Source: Treponema sp.
GTDB taxonomy: Bacteria; Spirochaetota; Spirochaetia; Treponematales; Breznakiellaceae
DNA length: 12,519 nt
Assembly (NCBI GenBank): GCA_031254175.1
Contig: JAIRUY010000118.1
Span: 1-12,519, forward strand
Direction of reading: 5' to 3'
This document shows positions 1 through 6,015 of the stretch, in pieces (position 1 is the first letter of the stretch; each line of letters starts with the position of its first letter). A program made the position numbers and the translations under genes. The notes below the pieces were generated by a model that had not been told where the DNA came from, did not search any database, and saw only the letters and a program-made list of their open reading frames with translations.

Positions 1-90
1 GAGTCCGGCTCTGTCGTATTGGCTGCGGAAAACACCAAAGCCGGTGTAGATGAGTTGGAAAAATCGGTAAATCACTTTAAAGTCAGTTGA
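1..90 (+). CDS. Probable methyl-accepting chemotaxis protein, C-terminal end (partial)
   Basis: The first 90 bases are an open frame ending in TGA at 88-90. It encodes 29 residues with the small/acidic pattern AAENTKAGVDELEKSV and then NHFKVS. Chemoreceptors commonly end with a helix of this type (A-x-N-T-x-x-G-V-x-E-L-x-x-S-V) followed by a short hydrophobic/basic F-K-V tail. The signalling hairpin, membrane segments and sensor domain all lie outside the window, so the ligand and topology are unknown. No CheB/CheR-binding pentapeptide of the NWETF type is seen at the end. The identification rests on a short tail only. Confidence 0.6.
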   Translation, partial: ESGSVVLAAENTKAGVDELEKSVNHFKVS

Positions 91-178
91 GCGCTTTGGG
101 AATGTGTTTCTCTCTTAAAACAATTACACTATAACCGGTTTGAATTGAAACGACACGATCCGGCGGCAGCGCGCCTAC

Positions 179-207
179 TTGAAAAACAACCATTTTTCCA
201 GTAGTAT
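179..207 (+). promoter_or_regulatory. Candidate sigma-70 promoter for the oadA-type gene
   Basis: A TTGAAA hexamer at 179-184 and a TAGTAT hexamer at 202-207 are separated by 17 bases, the preferred sigma-70 spacing. Transcription would start near 214 and give a leader of about 70 bases. The match is by eye. Confidence 0.4.
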
Positions 208-219
208 CAATGAAATTGT

Positions 220-238
220 AGCAGCCGTAAACGCTGCT
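220..238 (+). other. Leader hairpin upstream of the oadA-type gene
   Basis: AGCAGC at 220-225 pairs perfectly with GCTGCT at 233-238 around a 7-base loop. It lies within the predicted 5' leader and about 35 bases before the Shine-Dalgarno AAGGAAGGG. There is no U-run directly after the stem, so it is not a standard terminator. It may stabilise the mRNA or have no function. Confidence 0.3.
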
Positions 239-285
239 GTTAATTTCTGCTAAAAAATAATTATTTTCTTACAAGGAAGGGAAAA

Positions 286-2304
286 ATGCCTAAAGTAAAA
301 CTTACCGATTTGGTATTGCGGGATGCTCATCAGTCTTTGTTTGCAACCCGAATGGTGACAGCCGACATGCTGCCTATTTGTGACAAACTTGATAAAGCCG
401 GTTTTTACGCACTGGAAGCCTGGGGCGGAGCAACATTTGACTCATGTATTCGATTCCTAAACGAAGACCCGTGGGAAAGGCTGAAAAAACTTAAAAAAGT
501 CCTTCCAAAAACGCCGATTATGATGTTATTAAGAGGCCAGAATCTGCTTGGTTACCGGCATTACGCCGATGACGTTGTCGCCAAATTTGTGGAATATGCC
601 GCAAAAGACGGCGTTGATATTTTCCGCATTTTTGACGCCTGTAACGATCCCCGCAACTTTATAGCCGCTACCGCAGCCGCAAAGAAGACCGGCAAGCACA
701 TTCAGGCAACCATTTCTTACGCAGTAACACCCTTCCATACGATAGAAAAATACGCGGAGTTTGCCAAACAGCTTGTAGAAATCGGTGCGGATTCTATCTG
801 TATCAAGGATATGGCCGGCCTTCTTAAACCCTACGAAGGTTATGATCTTGTAAAGGCGATAAAAAAAGCAACAGATCTTCCCGTAGAAATCCATACCCAT
901 GCCACAACCGGTATGTCGGTTGCGACTCTTGTAAAATGCGCGGAAGCAGGCGCTGAAATACTGGATACAACAATTTCTTCCATGGCAATGGGAACCAGCC
1001 ACAGCCCCACAGAAACAATGGTAGAAATTTTCAAAGGCACAGAATACGACACAGGACTGGATATCAACCTGCTTCTGGAAATTGCAGCTTACTTCCGCGA
1101 AGTCCGCAAGAACTATAAAAAGTTTGAATCAAGCTTCCTCGGCGCGGATACCCGCATTCTGGTAAGCCAGGTTCCCGGCGGAATGTTAAGCAACATGGAA
1201 AGCCAGCTAAAAGAACAGGGCGCATCAGACAAGATGGACGATGTTCTCAAAGAAATTGCCATTGTCCAGAAAGACGCTGGTTATCCGCCGCTTGTAACGC
1301 CGACAAGTCAAATAGTCGGAACACAGGCTGTTTTTAATGTGCTGTTCGGCCGTTACAACAAACTTTCCGGTGAATTTCAGGATTTGGTTGCCGGCAGATA
1401 CGGCGCGTGCCCTGCTCCAAAAAATCCCGACCTTGTTAAAAAGTCGCTTGAAGCTCTCAAGATGGAGAAAGAAATTACCCATCGCCCGGCAGATGATATT
1501 CCCGCCGAATATTCCAAACTGGAAGAAGAGGCGAAGAAAGTTCTTGGAACCGGTAATGTTACGCCGGAGGATGTACTCACATACGCCATGTTCCCGAAAG
1601 TCGCCCCCGATTTCTTTAAAAAACGTTCAGAGGGGCCTGTTGTATTTAAGCCGGAAGCCGAAGTTGCTGCCGCTCCTGCCGCCGCAAAATCCGCCGGTCA
1701 GGCAGAAAAATACAATGTCAATGTAAACGGAACAAATTATGCGGTAGTCGTTTCTCCTGCCGGAACCGTAGCGGTTACAGCCGGCGGTGCGGCAGCCAGT
1801 GCGCCTGCCGCCGGCAGCATTACAGTTCCGGCGCCTGTAGCAGGAACTGTTCTTCGCTATGCGGTTGATGAAGGCGCAAGTGTACAATCCGGCACTACAA
1901 TTATGATTTTGGAATCAATGAAAATGGAGCTGGAAATCAAAGCAAGCGCAGCAGGAAAGATTCGTTTCCTTGTTCCCGCAGGGACTCAGGTAACTTCGCA
2001 GCAGCCGGTAGCGGAAATTGGCGGCGTCGCAATGCCGGCAGCCGCTCCGGCACCTGCCGCTCCGGCGCCCGCAGCTCCGGCTCCATCAGGAGGCGGCGCT
2101 GTTATACTTGCTCCTGTAGCCGGAACAGTACTTAGGTTTTCCGTAAGCGAAGGCGCGCAGGTTAATTCAGGCGACACAGTCCTTATTATGGAATCAATGA
2201 AAATGGAACTGGAAATTAAGGCAGGCGGAGCCGGAAGAGTGCGTTTCCTTGTTCCCGCAGGAACTCAGGTAACTTCGCAGCAGCCGATTGCGGAAATTGG
2301 CTGA
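286..2304 (+). CDS. oadA: Oxaloacetate decarboxylase alpha / pyruvate carboxylase B-type carboxyltransferase with tandem biotinyl domains
   Basis: This 672-residue biotin-dependent carboxyltransferase moves CO2 between oxaloacetate/pyruvate and protein-bound biotin. The N-terminal TIM barrel carries RDAHQS (residues 12-17), a candidate carboxylated lysine in CIKDMAG (K174) and a metal-binding HTH (H203, H205) in HTHATTG. A PycB/OadA helical domain follows, up to about residue 445. After Ala/Pro-rich linkers come two biotinyl domains, about 513-579 and 606-672, each with ESMKM (biotin lysines K546 and K639). OadA proteins are usually about 600 residues with one biotinyl domain, so this one is longer by a full extra domain. 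A strong AAGGAAGGG sits before the ATG. No OadB/OadG membrane subunits or biotin carboxylase are adjacent, so a sodium-pumping decarboxylase and a PycB-type role both remain possible. A convergent hairpin terminates it. Confidence 0.9.
   Translation: MPKVKLTDLVLRDAHQSLFATRMVTADMLPICDKLDKAGFYALEAWGGATFDSCIRFLNEDPWERLKKLKKVLPKTPIMMLLRGQNLLGYRHYADDVVAKFVEYAAKDGVDIFRIFDACNDPRNFIAATAAAKKTGKHIQATISYAVTPFHTIEKYAEFAKQLVEIGADSICIKDMAGLLKPYEGYDLVKAIKKATDLPVEIHTHATTGMSVATLVKCAEAGAEILDTTISSMAMGTSHSPTETMVEIFKGTEYDTGLDINLLLEIAAYFREVRKNYKKFESSFLGADTRILVSQVPGGMLSNMESQLKEQGASDKMDDVLKEIAIVQKDAGYPPLVTPTSQIVGTQAVFNVLFGRYNKLSGEFQDLVAGRYGACPAPKNPDLVKKSLEALKMEKEITHRPADDIPAEYSKLEEEAKKVLGTGNVTPEDVLTYAMFPKVAPDFFKKRSEGPVVFKPEAEVAAAPAAAKSAGQAEKYNVNVNGTNYAVVVSPAGTVAVTAGGAAASAPAAGSITVPAPVAGTVLRYAVDEGASVQSGTTIMILESMKMELEIKASAAGKIRFLVPAGTQVTSQQPVAEIGGVAMPAAAPAPAAPAPAAPAPSGGGAVILAPVAGTVLRFSVSEGAQVNSGDTVLIMESMKMELEIKAGGAGRVRFLVPAGTQVTSQQPIAEIG
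1822..2022 (+). repeat. Biotinyl-domain repeat, copy 1
   Basis: This is the first copy of an in-frame direct repeat with a period of 279 bases (93 codons), matched by 2101-2301. The 3' part is almost identical between copies: the stretch from about 1966 to 2009, coding for RFLVPAGTQVTSQQP, differs at one base (GGG versus GGA). The 5' part has diverged at many synonymous sites. Confidence 0.85.
2101..2301 (+). repeat. Biotinyl-domain repeat, copy 2
   Basis: This is the second copy of the 279-base-period direct repeat and forms the C-terminal end of the protein. The two copies are joined by a low-complexity linker of Pro/Ala units (about residues 583-601), itself built from short CCGGCGCC-like repeats. 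Such repeats can assist duplication or gene conversion. Confidence 0.85.
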
Positions 2305-2314
2305 TAAAATCTAA

Positions 2315-2343
2315 CGCAGAGGCACAACGGCTGTGTCTCTGCG
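2315..2343. terminator. Bidirectional terminator hairpin between convergent genes
   Basis: A 12-base-pair stem (CGCAGAGGCACA with TGTGTCTCTGCG, one G-U pair) closes a 5-base loop. It lies exactly between the + strand oadA-type stop (2304) and the - strand sigma factor stop (2352). On the minus strand it is followed by TTAGATTTT, a partial U-tract. On the plus strand only GCAGAAAAC follows, so termination is probably stronger for the minus-strand operon. Confidence 0.75.
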
Positions 2344-2351
2344 GCAGAAAA

Positions 2352-3332
2352 CTAGTTCTCTTTCAGGTCTTTTAATTCCCGCAGGGTGCGGAGTTTCCAG
2401 ATAGCCTTTTCCTGAATTTGACGGACACGCTCGCGGGTTATTCCCAGATACTTTCCTGTTTCTTCCAGAGTAAGGGGATTTTCACCTGTCAAGCCAAAGC
2501 GGAGCTGGATTATTTTCATTTCCCTTTCAGATAACTGGGAAAGAATTCCGCTCATGGTTTCCTGCAAAGTCATGGAAAAAACCATTTCAAACGGTTCGGT
2601 CATTTGATCGTCTTTTATCAGATCCGCCAAACGAGTGAGATTTCCGTCATCAACAATTGTGTCCAGACTGGTTGTTTCCTGTGACAGTTTTACTATCTCT
2701 TTGACTTTTGAAACCGGCAGACCCAAATATTCAGAAAGTTCTTCTTCTTTTGGATCACGCCCCAAATCCTGCGTTAACTGTTTGGCTACATAATAACATT
2801 TCTTGATTGTATTGAGCATATGAATTGGTATGCGGATAACACGTCCCTTGTCGGCAATGCTCTTGATAATTGCCTGCCTGATCCACCATGTGCCGTATGT
2901 GGAAAACCGGAAGCCTCTTGTATAGTCAAACCGTTCAACAGCTTCAATCAGGCCGATGTTGCCTTCATCAATCAAATCAAGCAGAGAGAGTCCTCGATGC
3001 TGGTAATTCTTGGCTATGGAAACAACAAGCCGCAGATTGGAATTTATCATTATATTTTTATAATGAATAAGAGCGCTGTCGAGAGCGGCTTTTTCACTGG
3101 TAATATCAATATCTTTATTTTTATCATTTTCAAGCATTGCTATCTTGTCCCGCAGGCTTACAATTTTTTCGCTGATGTTTTGTTCTTCCTGCAGTGTCAA
3201 AAGCGGAAATCTGGAAATTTGCCTGAAATACAGAGAAAGCGGATCAGATTCCTTTTGTATTTTAACTTTTTTATGACTCTTGCTTAAAGGTTTTCTTGAC
3301 CGTTTTTCTATTTTTTCAATTCCAACTTCCAT
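2352..3332 (-). CDS. rpoS: Group 2 (RpoS-like) sigma-70 family RNA polymerase sigma factor
   Basis: This 326-residue sigma factor directs RNA polymerase to a promoter subset. It has region 1.2 (from D30: DPLSLYFRQISRFPLLT), region 2 (about 98-170) with the core-binding and -10-recognition signature NLRLVVSIAKNY, DLIDEGNIGLI and RGFRFSTYGTWWIRQAI, region 3 (about 175-250), and region 4 (about 260-320) with the -35 helix-turn-helix LTLEETGKYLGITRERVRQI. The long region 1.1 of a primary sigma is absent; instead there is a lysine-rich N-terminus. Length and layout fit group 2 (RpoS class) rather than RpoD. The ATG is preceded by AGAGGAAAAAAG, a good ribosome site. It lies 34 bases downstream of an NlpD-like gene, the E. 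coli nlpD-rpoS order, which supports the rpoS label. Orthology is not proven. Confidence 0.85.
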   Translation of the reverse strand: MEVGIEKIEKRSRKPLSKSHKKVKIQKESDPLSLYFRQISRFPLLTLQEEQNISEKIVSLRDKIAMLENDKNKDIDITSEKAALDSALIHYKNIMINSNLRLVVSIAKNYQHRGLSLLDLIDEGNIGLIEAVERFDYTRGFRFSTYGTWWIRQAIIKSIADKGRVIRIPIHMLNTIKKCYYVAKQLTQDLGRDPKEEELSEYLGLPVSKVKEIVKLSQETTSLDTIVDDGNLTRLADLIKDDQMTEPFEMVFSMTLQETMSGILSQLSEREMKIIQLRFGLTGENPLTLEETGKYLGITRERVRQIQEKAIWKLRTLRELKDLKEN

Positions 3333-3366
3333 CTTTTTTCCTCTTGGACTTTTTACTCAATTATTT

Positions 3367-4158
3367 TCAGGTTCTCGGCGCTAAAGCCGGATCTATCGGA
3401 GTATCACTTCGGAAAACCATAAAGAAAAGCTGGGGTTTATTGGAGACTGTGTTAATTCCCAATTTCCCAACTTCAGTGCCCGGCGATATTCTGTCTCCAA
3501 CGTTTACCGACAAGCTTTCGCAGCCGCCGTACATATACAAATACCCTGCTGTTGTCTCTACAATTACTACTCTTCCGAATTTCCGCCAGGGGCCGGCAGA
3601 AATTACCTGCCCTTGGGTAAGACTTCTTACAGATTCATTATGTTCACCCTCTACAACAACACCCATTTGCCCGGTCATATAGGCTATGTCTTTTGCAGTA
3701 ACAGGCCATCTCATCGAATAAACAGCGGAACTGTTCCCGGACTGGCGCCCTGGAATTTTAATAACTTCTCCAACCCGTAAAATATGACTGGAAGAAAACT
3801 TATTGATATCCAGTAAAGTTTGAAGGGATATTCCGTTAGTCCGGGCAATGCTAAAAAGAGTATCGCCCCTAACAACCCGGTAATCGGTTAATGCCTGAAC
3901 ACCGGAAACGGCTGTTTCTGCGGATGACGGTATAATCAGCCGGCTGCCCGCCTGTAATCTGGAAGGGTCTGTAATCTTGTTTGCCCTCATAAGATCGTCT
4001 GCGCTGACGCTGTAAAAACGGGAAATTGAATAGACGGTTTCTCCCCTTCCGACAACATGAATCAAGTCATCGGCATAAAGCAGCCCCACGCTTCCTAATA
4101 TGGAAAAAAGGAAAACCAAAAAAGGGAAAAATAATACCGGTTTATGTAAAAAGTTCAC
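3367..4158 (-). CDS. Exported LysM/degenerate M23 (LytM) protein, NlpD-like
   Basis: This 263-residue cell-envelope protein begins with a signal sequence (MNFLHKP, then a hydrophobic run to about residue 29, cleavage likely after YA). There is no lipobox cysteine, unlike E. coli NlpD. LysM 1 spans about 33-77 (VVGRGETVYSISRFY ... LIIP) and LysM 2 about 92-136 (VVRGDTLFSIARTNG ... IKIP); both should bind peptidoglycan. The C-terminal M23 fold (about 149-255) lacks every zinc ligand: the HxxxD region reads TGQMGVVVEG, the HxH region YLYMYGG, and the last motif LFFMVFR in place of LHFEVR. It is therefore predicted to be non-catalytic, as in NlpD/EnvC, which activate amidases during cell separation. 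The start is GTG with GAAGAG just upstream; an in-frame TGA (4167-4165) rules out an earlier start. It is the first gene of an operon with the sigma factor. Confidence 0.85.
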   Translation of the reverse strand: MNFLHKPVLFFPFLVFLFSILGSVGLLYADDLIHVVGRGETVYSISRFYSVSADDLMRANKITDPSRLQAGSRLIIPSSAETAVSGVQALTDYRVVRGDTLFSIARTNGISLQTLLDINKFSSSHILRVGEVIKIPGRQSGNSSAVYSMRWPVTAKDIAYMTGQMGVVVEGEHNESVRSLTQGQVISAGPWRKFGRVVIVETTAGYLYMYGGCESLSVNVGDRISPGTEVGKLGINTVSNKPQLFFMVFRSDTPIDPALAPRT

Positions 4159-4203
4159 CGCTCTTCATTATCGGCAGATTCGTATGAATTCCTCATCCAA
4201 AAT

Positions 4204-4233
4204 TTGACATTGGCACCCGCTTTTTGTTAAAAT
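4204..4233 (+). promoter_or_regulatory. Strong candidate sigma-70 promoter for the dCMP deaminase
   Basis: A perfect TTGACA (4204-4209) is followed after 18 bases by TAAAAT (4228-4233). Transcription would start near 4240, giving a leader of about 80 bases. The leader contains a small hairpin at 4260-4274 (CGAA...TTCG arms around a UUCG-type loop). Confidence 0.6.
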
Positions 4234-4322
4234 ATGCAGGCAATAGTTTGTTCAAAAACAACGAATCTTCGGTTCGACTTAGTTTCGAAACAGCCTTGAA
4301 TGTACATTTTTTGGGGTAAAAA

Positions 4323-4808
4323 ATGAGTGATTATATCAGGCCGACCTGGGATGAATATTTTATGGAAGTCAACGAAGCGATTTCCAAAAGAGCGACCTGC
4401 GACAGGGGCAGATCCGGCTGCGTAATTGCCAAAAACAGGCAAATTCTCGTGACCGGCTATGTCGGCGCTCCGGCAGGTCTTCCGCACTGTGATGAAATCG
4501 GGCATCAGTATAAAAAGATGCTTCATGAAGACGGTAATGTTACTACCCATTGTGTCAGGACAGTTCATGCGGAACAAAACGCGATATGCCAGGCTGCAAA
4601 ATTGGGAATTCCCATTGACGGCGCTACTCTTTACTGCCGCATGACCCCATGCAGAACCTGCGCCATGTTAATTATTAACTGCGGAATAAAACGGGTGGTT
4701 TGCCAGCGCCGCTACCATGCCGGCGAAGATTCAGAGACAATGTTTGAAAAAGCGGGAATTACGCTGGAATATATACTTGATGAAATACAGCAGTACGACA
4801 ATCAATAA
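4323..4808 (+). CDS. Deoxycytidylate (dCMP) deaminase family protein (ComEB-like)
   Basis: This 161-residue zinc deaminase is expected to convert dCMP to dUMP, the precursor for thymidylate synthesis. The active site shows as HAEQNAI (H82 zinc ligand, E84 proton shuttle) and TPCRTCAM (C110 and C113 zinc ligands). Upstream, RATCDRGRSGCVIA and GYVGAPAGLPHCDE match the dCMP-deaminase/ComEB subgroup rather than tRNA adenosine or guanine deaminases. The length is typical. The start ATG is preceded by a short GGGG in an A/T-rich context, a modest ribosome site. It is transcribed alone from its own promoter, divergent from the nlpD-like operon. Its TAA abuts the stop codon of the convergent gene with no bases between. 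Free cytidine or another nucleotide substrate is a less likely alternative. Confidence 0.88.
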   Translation: MSDYIRPTWDEYFMEVNEAISKRATCDRGRSGCVIAKNRQILVTGYVGAPAGLPHCDEIGHQYKKMLHEDGNVTTHCVRTVHAEQNAICQAAKLGIPIDGATLYCRMTPCRTCAMLIINCGIKRVVCQRRYHAGEDSETMFEKAGITLEYILDEIQQYDNQ

Positions 4809-5795
4809 TCAGGCAGGTTCAAAGATAATGCGGTACTTTAAATATATTTCTTCAAGAGTATTAAGAGGCCCTGGAGCTGAAACTCTCTTGCGTAAAAAAC
4901 ACGCATCACGCCTTTCAACAAAGAAATCATAAATAGCCCGCGGATCATCAACATTTAAAACCGAATAAACAGGTCTGGAATCCAGATAAGAACGTAATTC
5001 ATCATGCCCCACGGAAGTAACGCCGAAACGCCTTAATCTGCTGCGCACCTGCAAAATTTCTTCGTAAGACAAACCAAAAAGAAATTCTTCCAGCGCCCAT
5101 CTGGTTTTGTCATTGGTTGATTCTCCTTTTAAAAAATCTTCCCATTCGGTAAAAGTGTCCATGCTGATAGAAATTCTCAATAATTCAGTGTTGCCGTCCA
5201 TTGTTCCAAAACTTGGAGGCGAAGAATCTCTGGCTGTCCAAAGTGAAGAAAGCGCCGAAAGATGGCGGATACTACGAAGGTCAGTGCCGCTGTCCCAAAG
5301 AGCAATCAAATCATCCGCAAGTTTAGACTTTGTATTGCTGGAAAAGTTGGGGTCTTCCAGGCACGAAAAATACACATCTTCCGCCATCAATGTAAAAACC
5401 ACATAAAAGGAGATGTTTTTTGCAGGTGCATAAAAATTCTCATTTTCCGCAGAAAGACGGGAAAGCAGGGAAAAAGCATGAAATTTGGCAACTAAAAAAC
5501 TGCGTAATGCCGCTACTTTTGCAGGGATTCTGAGCAAATGAGAAGTGGAAGAAAATGCAAGCAATGACTCGGTAAGTTGATTTTCATTTATCAATATATC
5601 TTTTAAATACTTGGTTTCCTTTATTGAAGGATAATCAAAAACCGCATTTCCCAAATTTCGCAGCCGTCTAAACCTTTCATGAACCAGATTGTAATCCTGA
5701 AGATTTTTTTCCTTAAGCCAGTCTTCGATTTCTCCAACAAGTTTTTCTTCTTCTTCTGATAAAACCTGTACAGAATATGCCGCAAAAGAAGCCAT
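4809..5795 (-). CDS. Unrecognised 328-residue cytosolic protein
   Basis: I do not recognise a family. The protein has no signal peptide and no clear membrane segment. It looks mainly alpha-helical, with a charged N-terminus (LSEEEEKLVGEIEDWLKEKN), many Arg/Leu heptad-like stretches, and a conserved-looking C-terminal block (RPVYSVLNVDDPRAIYDFFVERRDACFLRKR). Only two cysteines are obvious, and no nucleotide-binding, catalytic or zinc motif stands out. The ATG has no Shine-Dalgarno; a TATACT lies 7 bases upstream of it, so the mRNA may be leaderless. It is convergent with the dCMP deaminase (stops abut) and divergent from tmRNA. Its length and sound coding texture indicate a real gene, perhaps a lineage-restricted spirochaete protein. 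Confidence 0.8.
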   Translation of the reverse strand: MASFAAYSVQVLSEEEEKLVGEIEDWLKEKNLQDYNLVHERFRRLRNLGNAVFDYPSIKETKYLKDILINENQLTESLLAFSSTSHLLRIPAKVAALRSFLVAKFHAFSLLSRLSAENENFYAPAKNISFYVVFTLMAEDVYFSCLEDPNFSSNTKSKLADDLIALWDSGTDLRSIRHLSALSSLWTARDSSPPSFGTMDGNTELLRISISMDTFTEWEDFLKGESTNDKTRWALEEFLFGLSYEEILQVRSRLRRFGVTSVGHDELRSYLDSRPVYSVLNVDDPRAIYDFFVERRDACFLRKRVSAPGPLNTLEEIYLKYRIIFEPA

Positions 5796-5808
5796 ATTTT
5801 TAAGTATA
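5796..5808 (-). promoter_or_regulatory. Candidate -10 element placed for a leaderless transcript of the 4809-5795 gene
   Basis: On the minus strand TATACT (5808-5803) is followed by seven bases and then the ATG at 5795. A start 7-8 bases after the -10 would fall on the start codon itself. The -35 at 17 bases (GGATTT) is weak. The absence of a Shine-Dalgarno fits this reading. Confidence 0.3.
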
Positions 5809-5831
5809 TCATGAAAAATAGAAAAAATCCA

Positions 5832-5860
5832 TTGAAAATTTCAGTCTGTTGTTATATATT
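5832..5860 (+). promoter_or_regulatory. Promoter of ssrA (tmRNA)
   Basis: TTGAAA (5832-5837) and TATATT (5855-5860) are separated by exactly 17 bases. Transcription would begin near 5867, leaving a leader of about 21 bases to be removed at 5889, presumably by RNase P. The leader holds the near-repeat GCTGTCGG / CACTGTCGG and a GCGC...GCGC pairing. Confidence 0.6.
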
Positions 5861-5968
5861 GAACTTGTTGCGCTGTCGGCGCACTGTCGGGGGTGCACCG
5901 GTTTCGACTGGTACGTCTCGGGGTATAGACTGCAGATGGAGCGCTCATCTCCTGATTGGGCAAAAATT

Positions 5969-6015
5969 TAACTGCCAACAATGACAGTTACAGTTACGCC
6001 TTAGCAGCATAACTG
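5969..6015 (+). other. Two flanking hairpins around the tmRNA tag
   Basis: TAACTG occurs at 5969-5974 and 6010-6015, and the tandem CAGTTA CAGTTA at 5985-5996. The first TAACTG can pair with the first CAGTTA (10-base loop), and the second CAGTTA with the TAACTG that includes the stop codon (13-base loop). The latter corresponds to the known stop-codon helix (helix 5) of tmRNAs. The former would cover the first base of the resume codon. Confidence 0.5.
5974..6012 (+). other. ssrA: tmRNA tag reading frame (ANNDSYSYALAA)
   Basis: The resume codon is GCC at 5974-5976, after the A/U-rich AAAAATTTAACT. Twelve codons then encode ANNDSYSYALAA before TAA at 6010-6012. The ALAA end is the usual degron read by ClpXP and related proteases. 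The ...DS-YALAA layout resembles the treponemal tags as I recall them. Confidence 0.9.

Larger units (their letters stand above)
83..268 (-). pseudogene. Antisense open frame, possible remnant of a decayed gene
   Basis: On the minus strand a frame stays open for 61 codons, from just after a TAA (271-269) to a TGA at 85-83, which overlaps the last codons of the chemoreceptor-like gene. It fills nearly the whole gap before the oadA-type gene. Its content looks protein-like (for example GKMVVFQVGALPPDRVVSI). There is no ATG, GTG or TTG except an internal ATG at 193, which would give only 36 residues with a weak GGA upstream. I do not recognise it. It could be the C-terminal stub of a lost gene, a very short real gene, or chance. 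The candidate promoter of the downstream + strand gene lies inside it, which argues against it being an intact gene. Confidence 0.25.

Noticed and set aside
529..1002. 157-codon minus-strand open frame inside the oadA-type gene
   Set aside because: It is cysteine- and glycine-rich shadow translation opposite a clearly conserved TIM barrel.
2820..3287. 155-codon plus-strand open frame opposite the sigma factor gene
   Set aside because: It is the antisense shadow of a strongly conserved sigma factor, with no ribosome site and no recognisable protein.
4260..4274. Leader hairpin of the dCMP deaminase as a riboswitch
   Set aside because: It is a single small UUCG-capped stem without the conserved core of any riboswitch I know.
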